Assembly (NCBI RefSeq): GCF_001931485.1
Contig: NZ_MSDV01000046.1
Coordinates: 1-64,000, forward strand
DNA length: 64,000 bases
Origin: Burkholderia sp. SRS-W-2-2016
GTDB taxonomy: Bacteria; Pseudomonadota; Gammaproteobacteria; Burkholderiales; Burkholderiaceae
Reading direction: 5' to 3'
This document shows positions 1 through 6,753 of the stretch, piece by piece (position 1 is the first letter of the stretch; each line of letters starts with the position of its first letter). Position numbers and translations under genes: made by a program. The notes under the pieces are model-generated. The model searched no databases and was not told the DNA's origin. It saw nothing but the letters and a program-made list of their open reading frames with translations.

Positions 1-2
1 GA

Positions 3-107
3 AGTAGCGGCGGCGGAAGTAGCGGCGGCGGAAGTAGCGGCGGCGGAAGCAGCGGTGGTGGTAGCAGCGGCGGTGGCAGCAGCGGTGGCGGAAGCAGCGG
101 CGGCGGC
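3..107 (+). repeat. 15-bp in-frame tandem repeat, about 7 copies
   Basis: The unit AGTAGCGGCGGCGGA encodes SSGGG. The first three copies are identical and the next four carry third-position changes (AGC for AGT, GGT for GGC). Because the unit is a multiple of three, gain or loss of copies would change protein length without shifting the frame. Confidence 0.9.
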
Positions 108-350
108 GGGAGCGGCGGCTGCGGTTGCGGAGGCGCCGGCGGCGGCCAGGGCGGCGGCTCCCGCGGTGGCGGGCAAGGCGGCGGTGGACATGGCGGTGGC
201 TTCGGCGGTGGTGGCAAAGGCGGTGGTTTTGGCGGCGGCTTCGGTGGCGGGTTCGGCGGGGGCTTTGGCGGAGGCTTCGGCGGCGGTCACGGAGGCAAGG
301 GTGGCGGCGGCAATGGCGGTGGCGGCAACGGCGGCGGGAACGGGCACTAG
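3..350 (+). CDS. Glycine-rich low-complexity protein (C-terminal part)
   Basis: This is the 3' end of a gene whose start lies before the window. The frame begins at base 3 and ends at a TAG. It opens with repeats of Ser-Ser-Gly-Gly-Gly, passes through a short Cys-containing stretch, and continues as Gly-rich sequence with regularly spaced Phe, His, Lys and Asn (GGGF-type units), ending in Asn-Gly-His. No folded domain is visible. Such sequences occur in secreted or cell-surface proteins and in flexible linkers, but no function can be assigned from this fragment. The other forward frames are open here only because the DNA is a GGC-rich repeat. The Gly/Ser reading is preferred because it runs to a stop with coherent composition. 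Confidence 0.55.
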   Translation, partial: SSGGGSSGGGSSGGGSSGGGSSGGGSSGGGSSGGGGSGGCGCGGAGGGQGGGSRGGGQGGGGHGGGFGGGGKGGGFGGGFGGGFGGGFGGGFGGGHGGKGGGGNGGGGNGGGNGH

Positions 351-638
351 CAGTCGCCCGCTCGTTCGGTAAGGGCTGCGCGCCCTACCCGCCGGCGGCA
401 TGTCCCGGCATACTGTCCGCTATCCGCCGGCAACGGCGGTGACACTCGATCCCCCGGTCGAGCGTCACCGCCCGAGGCCGGTCGGAGCGGCCCGGCCGCC
501 CGCGGCACCTGCGCCGACGGAGCCCCGCGGAGAACGCGCCTCAGACGCGTCCCGCGCCGTCACGCGCAGCCTGCCGCGAGCGCCGGGAACACAACCCCCA
601 TTGCGTGCGAGTGTTATGGAACCAATCCGAGACGACCG
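351..638. other. Intergenic region, no gene seen
   Basis: The open frame that reaches back to base 400 upstream of the Rap1a-like gene has no signal peptide, ribosome binding site or recognisable domain, so it is treated as upstream DNA. No terminator with a T-tract follows the glycine-rich gene. Confidence 0.5.
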
Positions 639-669
639 CCTCATATCAGATTCATCGTTCGATATGAGG
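639..669 (+). promoter_or_regulatory. Hairpin covering the ribosome binding site
   Basis: A perfect 9-bp inverted repeat, CCTCATATC at 639-647 and GATATGAGG at 661-669, is separated by 13 nt. The 3' arm contains GAGG, the only plausible Shine-Dalgarno sequence for the ATG at 679. In mRNA the hairpin would pair with the ribosome binding site. Regulation by temperature or a trans factor is inference. Confidence 0.6.
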
Positions 670-678
670 GCCCACAAC

Positions 679-1152
679 ATGCAACGAAACGTCCCCCCTG
701 CCGCGACACGCACGGTCGCCGCCGTGCTGATGGCTGCCGCGCTGGGCCTCGCATCGCTCGCCAATGCGCAAACGCCGGCGCCCAAAGCGCCGCAGCCGTT
801 GGCGCAAACCCTGTCACAAGCCGCGCCGCCGGTCGACCCGAGCTTCTCCGCCTACTCGCTGATGCAGTCCTGCAAGCAGCGCACCGACAACGTCGCGCAA
901 GCTCAATGCGTCGGCGCGATCCGCGGCATCATCCACGGCTATCAGTACGGCGTGCTGTTCCTCGGTCAACGCGGGACGCTGCCGGCGAACGAAACCCAGC
1001 GCGTGTCGCTGTGCCTGCGCGACGTGCCGGTGTCGTCGATCGTCGACGACTTCCTCGCGGACGCCGCCCAGGTCGACACGGAATCCCTGCAGCACACCCC
1101 CGCCGAAGTCGCGGTACTCGGCTCGGTGCATATGCATCACGCGTGCACCTGA
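679..1152 (+). CDS. Secreted Rap1a/Tai-like protein
   Basis: The 157-residue protein starts with a typical Sec signal peptide (residues 1-30, ending Ala-Asn-Ala before Gln-Thr) and a short Pro/Ala linker. The mature domain has four cysteines in the pattern of the Rap1a/Tai immunity family: SC..., QCVGAIRGIIHGY, SLCLRDVP, and a terminal HHAC. Family members are periplasmic inhibitors of type VI amidase effectors, but many orphan members exist. No effector or secretion gene lies nearby, so an immunity role is not supported by context. The start was chosen for its signal peptide and GAGGG at 666-670. The longer frame upstream has no such signals. The family call is moderate because it rests on motif spacing. 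Confidence 0.65.
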   Translation: MQRNVPPAATRTVAAVLMAAALGLASLANAQTPAPKAPQPLAQTLSQAAPPVDPSFSAYSLMQSCKQRTDNVAQAQCVGAIRGIIHGYQYGVLFLGQRGTLPANETQRVSLCLRDVPVSSIVDDFLADAAQVDTESLQHTPAEVAVLGSVHMHHACT

Positions 1153-1174
1153 TCTGACGGCGTCGTTCGCAGCG

Positions 1175-1304
1175 CCTGGTTGGGTGGCCTGGTGAGGGCG
1201 CCTGGTTGGGTAGCCTCGTCAGGTAGCTTAGTAGCGTAGCCCGGTAGCTTAGCTGGGTAGCTCAGTCGGGTCGCTTGGTCGGATAGCTCAGGCAGGTCCC
1301 TCGG
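1175..1304. repeat. Degenerate 13-bp tandem repeat, 10 units
   Basis: Ten consecutive 13-nt units with no gaps resemble CCTGGTTGGGTAG, for example 1175-1187, 1201-1213, 1214-1226 and 1253-1265. They drift gradually along the array. They fill about half of the gap between the convergent Rap1a-like and aldo/keto reductase genes. There is no T-tract hairpin, so this is not a standard terminator. Confidence 0.8.
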
Positions 1305-1419
1305 GCCATTCAGTTCGCATCCCGGCCCACTCAAGTCGCTCACACAGCTGACCCTCCGGGCGCCTTGCAAGCCGCCGCGCCACCCGGCGCGGCGGTCGCG
1401 CTTTCCTCTTCCCCACGAC

Positions 1420-2265
1420 TTACAGCATTTCGAGCGCGCGCTTGCTGCGCGGCGGCTTGAAGTACGCATCGAGCGCGGCGAGCTCGTCAGTCCCCAACCG
1501 CAATTGCGATGCGCGATGGTTATCGCGCACGTGCTCGATGCGCCCCGACTTCGGAATCGCGCAGACCCCGGGCGTCAGCAGCACCCACGCCAGCGCGATC
1601 TGAAACACCGACACGCCGCGCGCGTCGGCGATATCGTCGAGCGGCGAGCGCTTCGGCAAGCGCGCATGATCGACCGGGCTGTACGCCATCGCCGGCATCC
1701 CGCGCGCGGCCAGCCACGGCAGCAGGTCGAACTCCGGGCCGCGCCGCGCGACGTTGTAGAGAATCTGATTGGTCGCGCATGCGTCGCCGCCCGGCGTGGC
1801 GACGAGTTCTTCCATATCGTCGGTGTCGAAGTTGCTGACGCCCCAGTGGCGGATCTTGCCGGCGCGGCGCAGCGCCTCGAAGCCGTCGATGGTTTCCGCG
1901 AGCGGCACCGAGCCGCGCCAATGCAGCAGATACAGATCGAGCCGGTCGGTCTTCAGACGCTTCAGACTCTGCTCGCACGCGGCGATCACACCGCGCCGGC
2001 TGGCGTTGTGCGGATACACCTTGCTGACCAGAAACAGCTGGTCGCGCAGACCCGCGAGCGCTTCGCCGAGCAGCGTTTCGGTCGCGCCGTCGCCGTACAT
2101 TTCGGCGGTGTCGATCAGCGTCATCCCGAGCTCGACGCCGCAGCGCAGCGCGTCGATTTCGGCCGCGCGCCGCGCCGGCTGTTCGCCCATCTCCCACGTG
2201 CCCTGCCCCAATGCCGGAATGCGCTCGCCGCCTGGCAGGCTCACGCTTGCGATCTCGCTCGTCAT
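1420..2265 (-). CDS. Aldo/keto reductase
   Basis: A 281-residue NAD(P)H-dependent oxidoreductase with the (beta/alpha)8 fold of the AKR superfamily, acting in the cytoplasm on small aldehydes or ketones. The catalytic tetrad is visible: Asp52 and Tyr57 in DTAEMYGDG, Lys82 in LVSKVYP, and His115 in LYLLHWRG. The cofactor-binding end follows GVSNFD and a C-terminal IPKSG motif. The length is normal for bacterial AKRs of the 2,5-diketo-gluconate reductase type. The start has a strong GAGGAG about 8 nt upstream. The substrate cannot be told from sequence. The gene stands alone, with a GGTTT repeat just upstream of its ribosome binding site. Confidence 0.9.
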   Translation of the reverse strand: MTSEIASVSLPGGERIPALGQGTWEMGEQPARRAAEIDALRCGVELGMTLIDTAEMYGDGATETLLGEALAGLRDQLFLVSKVYPHNASRRGVIAACEQSLKRLKTDRLDLYLLHWRGSVPLAETIDGFEALRRAGKIRHWGVSNFDTDDMEELVATPGGDACATNQILYNVARRGPEFDLLPWLAARGMPAMAYSPVDHARLPKRSPLDDIADARGVSVFQIALAWVLLTPGVCAIPKSGRIEHVRDNHRASQLRLGTDELAALDAYFKPPRSKRALEML

Positions 2266-2286
2266 ACTGACTCCTCGAAGTAGTTC

Positions 2287-2311
2287 GGTTTGGTTTGGTT
2301 TGGTTTGGTTC
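2287..2311. repeat. GGTTT pentanucleotide repeat upstream of the aldo/keto reductase
   Basis: Four perfect GGTTT units followed by GGTTC lie 22 nt from the start codon of the minus-strand reductase. A non-triplet repeat between promoter and gene can vary in copy number by slippage. Here that is only a possibility. Confidence 0.8.
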
Positions 2312-2518
2312 GGTGCGCGGCGCCGCCCGGCCGGTCGACACGGGCGCTCAAGGCGGGCGCTCCAGATAACCGCTCGCGACGCGCGCCGCCGGCTCCCGGA
2401 AACATAGCGACGAGTGTAGCGATTCGGCGGCCCGGCGGCGGTGCGTCTGACGAAAGCCCGCTATAACGCGGCGCGCCGATGTTCTAGAATTGCCGCTTGC
2501 CCTTCTCGCGTTAGCCCC

Positions 2519-3265
2519 ATGACCACTGCCTCGGAAGACCGCTGGCGCGATCTGCGCCCGGACCCGGAAAACGACACGCCGCTCTATCTGCAACTCGCCC
2601 GCAAGCTCGGCAGCGCGATTCACGAAAATCGCTGGAATGCCGGCGAAGCGCTGCCGTCCGAGCGCGTGCTGTCGGAAGCGCTCGGCGTGTCGCGCATCAC
2701 ATCGCGCAAGGCGATTGCGCTGCTGGTCGAGCAGGGCCTGATTCGCCGCACCCAGGGTGCGGGCAGCTTCATCACGCCGCGTTATGAAGATCCGCTGTCG
2801 CGGCTGTCGAGCTTCAGCGAAATGCTGCGGCGGCGCGGCTTCACGCCGAGCTCGCAATGGCTGTCGCGCGAAATTTCGCCGGCCAATCGCGACGAGGTGA
2901 TCCAGCTCGGGCTGTCGCCGGCCGCGGCGGTCGCGCGGTTGCGGCGGCTGCGGCTTGCCGACGGGATCGTGATGGCGGTCGAGAACTCGACGTTTCCGGC
3001 CTCGGTGATTCCCGATCCGCAGGCGATCGGCGACTCGCTGTACACCTACCTGGAAAATCGCGGGCTGACGATCGTGCGCGCGTTGCAGCATTTCCGCGCG
3101 GTCAATGCGAGCGAGGAAATCGCGCAGCAGATGAGTATTGCGCCGAACGACGCGCTGTTGCTGATTACGCGGGTCGGCTATACGGCGGATCAGCGGGCGA
3201 TCGAGTTGACCGATACGTATTGCCGTAACGATTACTACGATTTTGTGGCGGAGCTGCGGAAGTAG
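2519..3265 (+). CDS. GntR/HutC-family transcriptional regulator
   Basis: A 248-residue regulator with an N-terminal winged helix (about residues 15-80, containing ALPSERVLSEALGVSR and the wing around RRTQGAGSFI) and a C-terminal UTRA ligand-binding domain (about 95-240). This is the HutC/NagR architecture, whose members usually repress catabolic operons and respond to phosphosugars, amino sugars or urocanate. The ATG follows directly on the GCCCC context; the longer upstream frame adds only non-conserved sequence. Neither neighbour is an obvious target, so its regulon is unknown. Confidence 0.85.
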   Translation: MTTASEDRWRDLRPDPENDTPLYLQLARKLGSAIHENRWNAGEALPSERVLSEALGVSRITSRKAIALLVEQGLIRRTQGAGSFITPRYEDPLSRLSSFSEMLRRRGFTPSSQWLSREISPANRDEVIQLGLSPAAAVARLRRLRLADGIVMAVENSTFPASVIPDPQAIGDSLYTYLENRGLTIVRALQHFRAVNASEEIAQQMSIAPNDALLLITRVGYTADQRAIELTDTYCRNDYYDFVAELRK

Positions 3266-3457
3266 ACGGCGGTCTGGGCATTAGGCTGCGTGCCGAACTC
3301 CGGCTGCGCGCTCGCCGATCGTCAGCTGGCAGTCCAAACGATTAGCGTTCGACGAGCTATTTGCCTGGCGGCTTGCCGCGCAACCATGCTCCCCCAGACA
3401 CCGGCGGTGCCGTGCTTCGCCGCGGCGCCGAAGCGACCTTGCCACGCTCGCTGTCCG

Positions 3458-4879
3458 CTACAACCACGTCGCGTCGTGAGCGCCGACGCGCACCGGCGGC
3501 AACGCATAAAACGCCGGCGTCAATTCCAACTGCTCCGCCGGCTGCACCGCCAGCACACTGCCGAATTCCGACTGCACGCTCGCGACGCAATCGCGTACGT
3601 CGTCGAGCGACGGGTCCGCTGCCTGCTGGCCATTCTCAAGCAGCCCGAACGATTGCAGCCAGCGCCCCGTCTGCGCGAGCGACACCCTCACGTGCCAGCT
3701 GCCGCCCTCGCGAGCCCGGCGCGCGAGCGCGACCATCGCGCCGAACGCGGCCAGATAGCCGGTCGCGTGATCGAGCGCCTGACACGGCAGATGACGCGGC
3801 TCGTCCTCACCCGCCGCCGCGCGCTCATGCCAAGCGATCCCGCTCGCCGACTGCACGAGGCTATCGAAGCCGCGCCGCTGCGCCCACGGCCCGGTGTGCC
3901 CATACGCGCACACCGACACATAGACGATCCCCGGACGCACCCGCGCGAGATCGTCGGGACCGAAACCGCGCGCCGCCAGCGCGCCCGGCCGATACGCCTG
4001 CAGGAACACGTCGGCATCGCGCGCGAGTGTGCGTAGCGTGTCGCGGCCGGCCGCGTCGCGCAGATCGAGCAGCGCCGAGCGCTTGCCGCGGCCGTTGTCG
4101 ATCACGAGCGGCGCGATGTTCGGCAGATGCGGCCCGTTGATCATCAGCACGTCCGCGCCATGATGCGCGAGCGCGCGGCCGGCCACCGGTCCCGCGATGA
4201 TTCGCGACAGGTCCAGCACGCGCACGCCGGTGAGCGGGCGATCAACGATGGAAGCGGAGCCGGCGGCGGCGTGCCGCTCGGCATCGCGCGGCGGCTCGGG
4301 CGGTGCATCGCCGATGCGCTCGATTTCGAACAGCGGCAAGCCCGCGATCGCCTGCGCCTGTTCGAGCGCGGCCCATTCGTCCGGTATCCGAATCAATGCG
4401 GCGCACAGTCCCGCGTCGGCAAGCGCGCTATCGAGCGGCGCGCCGTCCCAGCCGCGAATTGCCGCGGCCACGGCCGCGCGTCCGTTGTCGCAGCCGAGTA
4501 GTTTGAGCACGCCTTGCAGATGATGCGGGAAATTCGTGTGCAGCTGAATCCAGCGACCATCGCGCGTTTCGTAGAAACCGGTGACCGGATCGCGCAGCGC
4601 GGGCGGCGGGCCGCCGTCGATGCGCAAATAGCGTTCGCTGCGAAACGCCGCCAGCGCGCGCCGCATCTGTACCGACACCTGCTGCCGGCGGCCGCTGCGC
4701 AAGCGCCAGTATTCGGCCGCGGCGAGTCCCGTCGCGGCGATCGTCGCCGACGCGAGAGTGCCGACCCGGTACACCGACGGCAACTCCGGGTCCGCGCCGC
4801 TCAGCGAAACCGAGTGCAGCGCGACCGGATCGCAGCCGGCGAGAGTCCAGATGTGTTTGAGAGCGAGTTCGGGCGTCAT
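3458..4879 (-). CDS. CaiB/BaiF-type CoA-transferase
   Basis: A 473-residue class III CoA-transferase, a family that moves CoA between carboxylic acids. The usual N-terminal signature (LTGVRVLDLSRIIAGP, then GADVL) appears only at about residue 217. The first half instead has features normally found later, such as DPVTGFYETRDGRWIQLH. The conserved catalytic Asp is present in RRGFDSLVQSASG. The order therefore looks permuted or made of two half-domains, a variant known in proteobacteria. The ATG at 4879 was chosen because the extra upstream residues look random. It diverges from the HTH-citrate synthase gene and probably shares its promoter region, suggesting a joint role in organic-acid CoA chemistry. 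The substrate is unknown. Confidence 0.8.
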   Translation of the reverse strand: MTPELALKHIWTLAGCDPVALHSVSLSGADPELPSVYRVGTLASATIAATGLAAAEYWRLRSGRRQQVSVQMRRALAAFRSERYLRIDGGPPPALRDPVTGFYETRDGRWIQLHTNFPHHLQGVLKLLGCDNGRAAVAAAIRGWDGAPLDSALADAGLCAALIRIPDEWAALEQAQAIAGLPLFEIERIGDAPPEPPRDAERHAAAGSASIVDRPLTGVRVLDLSRIIAGPVAGRALAHHGADVLMINGPHLPNIAPLVIDNGRGKRSALLDLRDAAGRDTLRTLARDADVFLQAYRPGALAARGFGPDDLARVRPGIVYVSVCAYGHTGPWAQRRGFDSLVQSASGIAWHERAAAGEDEPRHLPCQALDHATGYLAAFGAMVALARRAREGGSWHVRVSLAQTGRWLQSFGLLENGQQAADPSLDDVRDCVASVQSEFGSVLAVQPAEQLELTPAFYALPPVRVGAHDATWL

Positions 4880-4946
4880 GGGATCGAACGCGTTCGTCAC
4901 GCGGTCAGAGAGAAAGTGTCCCGAGTCTAGAATTGCCGATTGCCGC

Positions 4947-4971
4947 AATCAACCTTGATTATCATAATCAA
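4947..4971. promoter_or_regulatory. AT-rich palindromes in the divergent CoA-transferase/citrate synthase promoter
   Basis: The 17-bp perfect palindrome TTGATTATcATAATCAA lies at 4955-4971. It overlaps a second one, AATCAAccTTGATT, at 4947-4960. On the plus strand TTGCCG (4940-4945), 17 bp, then CATAAT (4963-4968) resembles a sigma-70 promoter inside the palindrome, so a bound regulator would block it. The binding protein is not identified. Confidence 0.7.
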
Positions 4972-5005
4972 CATATATTGATTTGTTCGGTTTCCCCGAC
5001 TCCTT

Positions 5006-6247
5006 ATGCCCAACCCAAACTTCCTGACCGCCGCCGAAGCCGCCGCGACGCTCGGCGTCAGCGTGGCCACGCTGTATGCGTACGTGAGCCGCGGGATGCT
5101 CGGTTCATCGGCGGATGCGCACAGCCGGCACCGGCTCTACGATGCGGCCGAGGTGCGCCGCCTCGCGCGACGCAAGGCCGACGGCAAACGCGCCGGCAAG
5201 GTCGCGCAGAAGGTGCTCGACTGGGGCGTGCCGGTGCTCGAATCGTCGATCACGCTGGTCGCGGACGGTCGTCTGCTGTATCGCGGACACGATGCGATCG
5301 AGCTCGCGCGCGGCGCGTCGCTCGAAGAGGTCGCCGCGTTGCTGTGGGAATGCACCCCGCGACGCATCGCCGATGCGCCGCCCGTGCCGCTCGCGCCCGC
5401 GCAATGGGCCGCGTGGCTGAAGCTGTGGAGCGACAGCACGCCGCTCGATCGCGCGCTCGTGCTGTTGCCGGCCGCCGCCGCGCAAATGCCGCGCGTGTGG
5501 GCGCTCGGGCGCGACGCGCAACTCGACACCGCATGCGCGGTGATGCGCCTGCTGGCGGCCGCGATGCTGCCGGCGGCACCGTCGAACGAACCGCTGCATC
5601 GGCAGATCGCCGCGGGATGGGGAGTGCGCAACCGGCAACAAGGCGCTCTGCTGCGCGCGGCGCTGGTCGCCTGCGCGGATCACGAACTGAACGCCTCGAC
5701 GTTCACGGTCCGCTGCATCACGTCGACCGGTACGCATCTGTTCGGCGCGGTCGCGGGCGGCCTCGCCGCGTTGGCCGGGCCGCGCCACGGCGGCGAGACG
5801 GTGCGGATCGCGGCGCTGCTCGACGAGGCTTCGCGCGCGCCCGACCTGGACCGTTACCTCGCGAATCGTCTCGCGCATCACGGACCCGGTGCGCCGGGCG
5901 CGGTGCTGTCCGGCTTCGGTCATCCGCTCTATCCGGACGGCGATCCGCGCGCGCGGCTATTGCTGTCGATGCTCGCCGACTGCGCGCCGGCCCGCTCGCC
6001 GCTCAATGACGTGCTGAATCTGGCGCGCGCGGTGCGCGACACGACCGGTGCGGAACCGACCGTCGATTTCGCGTTGGCCGCGCTCGAGCGCGTGCTTGGC
6101 CTGCCGGCGGGCGCCGCGTTCACGCTGTTCGCGGTGGGACGAGTGGTCGGCTGGATCGCGCACGCGATGGAGCAGACCCGCGACGGCCGGTTGATCCGGC
6201 CGCGGGCGCGGTATGTCGGGGAGTATCCGGCCGGGGACGCGGGGTAG
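5006..6247 (+). CDS. Citrate synthase family protein with N-terminal helix-turn-helix
   Basis: The 413-residue protein begins with a MerR/excisionase-like helix-turn-helix (about residues 5-55, LTAAEAAATLGVSVATLYAY, then RHRLYDAAEVRRL). A citrate synthase fold follows (about 70-400). Catalytic residues appear present: His in ADHELNASTF, His in GFGHPLYPDGDPR, and Asp in TVDFALAAL. Members of this subgroup condense oxaloacetate with an acyl-CoA; the precise acyl-CoA is unknown. The DNA-binding-like start suggests a bifunctional enzyme and regulator, which is inference. It diverges from a CoA-transferase across an AT-rich palindrome. The housekeeping citrate synthase is expected elsewhere in the genome. 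Confidence 0.85.
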   Translation: MPNPNFLTAAEAAATLGVSVATLYAYVSRGMLGSSADAHSRHRLYDAAEVRRLARRKADGKRAGKVAQKVLDWGVPVLESSITLVADGRLLYRGHDAIELARGASLEEVAALLWECTPRRIADAPPVPLAPAQWAAWLKLWSDSTPLDRALVLLPAAAAQMPRVWALGRDAQLDTACAVMRLLAAAMLPAAPSNEPLHRQIAAGWGVRNRQQGALLRAALVACADHELNASTFTVRCITSTGTHLFGAVAGGLAALAGPRHGGETVRIAALLDEASRAPDLDRYLANRLAHHGPGAPGAVLSGFGHPLYPDGDPRARLLLSMLADCAPARSPLNDVLNLARAVRDTTGAEPTVDFALAALERVLGLPAGAAFTLFAVGRVVGWIAHAMEQTRDGRLIRPRARYVGEYPAGDAG

Positions 6248-6278
6248 CGAGAACGGGGGTTGTGCGCCCGGCACCGCG

Positions 6279-6584
6279 TCAAACCACGCCCGGCCGCCGC
6301 CCGAACCATCCCTGCAGCGCGCCGCCGAAAAGCGCGCTACCCACTCCGCGCGCGGAACCGCTCGCCAGCGCAAACCGCGCACCCGCCTGCCCCGCGCTGA
6401 TCCACGCGGTCGCGCCGCGCGCGAGCTCGATCGACTGCCCCGTCGCGAGCCAATGGTCCTCGTGCTCGCCGGCGACGGTCAGCCAGATCTCGCCCGAGAC
6501 CACCTTGAAAACCGACGGCCGCGCGACACGCCAGGCCGCCGCGGGCTCGCCATGTTCCAGCTCGAAAATCCGGACTTCTCGCAT
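6279..6584 (-). CDS. DUF2917 domain protein
   Basis: A 101-residue soluble protein of the DUF2917 family, with a small cupin-like beta pattern: FKVVSGEIWLTVAGEHEDHWLATGQSIEL, then AWISAG. No catalytic residues or signal peptide are visible. The function is unknown. It diverges from a MocR-type regulator, and the shared gap carries inverted repeats, so it may be the regulator's target. The start has AAGGAGAG just upstream. Confidence 0.8.
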   Translation of the reverse strand: MREVRIFELEHGEPAAAWRVARPSVFKVVSGEIWLTVAGEHEDHWLATGQSIELARGATAWISAGQAGARFALASGSARGVGSALFGGALQGWFGRRPGVV

Positions 6585-6648
6585 TGCCGCTCTCCTTGAA
6601 GAACTTTTCTGTTGTACCGATTATTGACGTGCGATGATCGGAGACCCA

Positions 6649-6702
6649 TGAACAGTTCCGAACACTTTCATCGAAACTGTTCAGTCAAAAAACCGGACAG
6701 TT
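6649..6702. promoter_or_regulatory. ACAGTT inverted repeat in the DUF2917/MocR gap (candidate operator)
   Basis: TGAACAGTT at 6649-6657 and AACTGTTCA at 6675-6683 form a perfect 9-bp inverted repeat with 17 nt between. A third half-site, ACAGTT, lies at 6697-6702 in direct orientation to the first. MocR-type regulators commonly bind such clustered half-sites in their own divergent promoter. Binding here is inferred. Confidence 0.65.
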
Positions 6703-6753
6703 GGCATGCGGCGCTCGCCGCGCGATGCCTCGGCCGGATAAGGAAAGCCAGCC

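Noticed and set aside
679..1152. A type VI secretion effector-immunity locus
   Set aside because: No amidase effector, VgrG, Hcp or structural gene is present; the Rap1a-like protein is alone.
1175..1304. The 13-bp array as a CRISPR
   Set aside because: Units are contiguous without spacers, are degenerate, and no cas gene is near.
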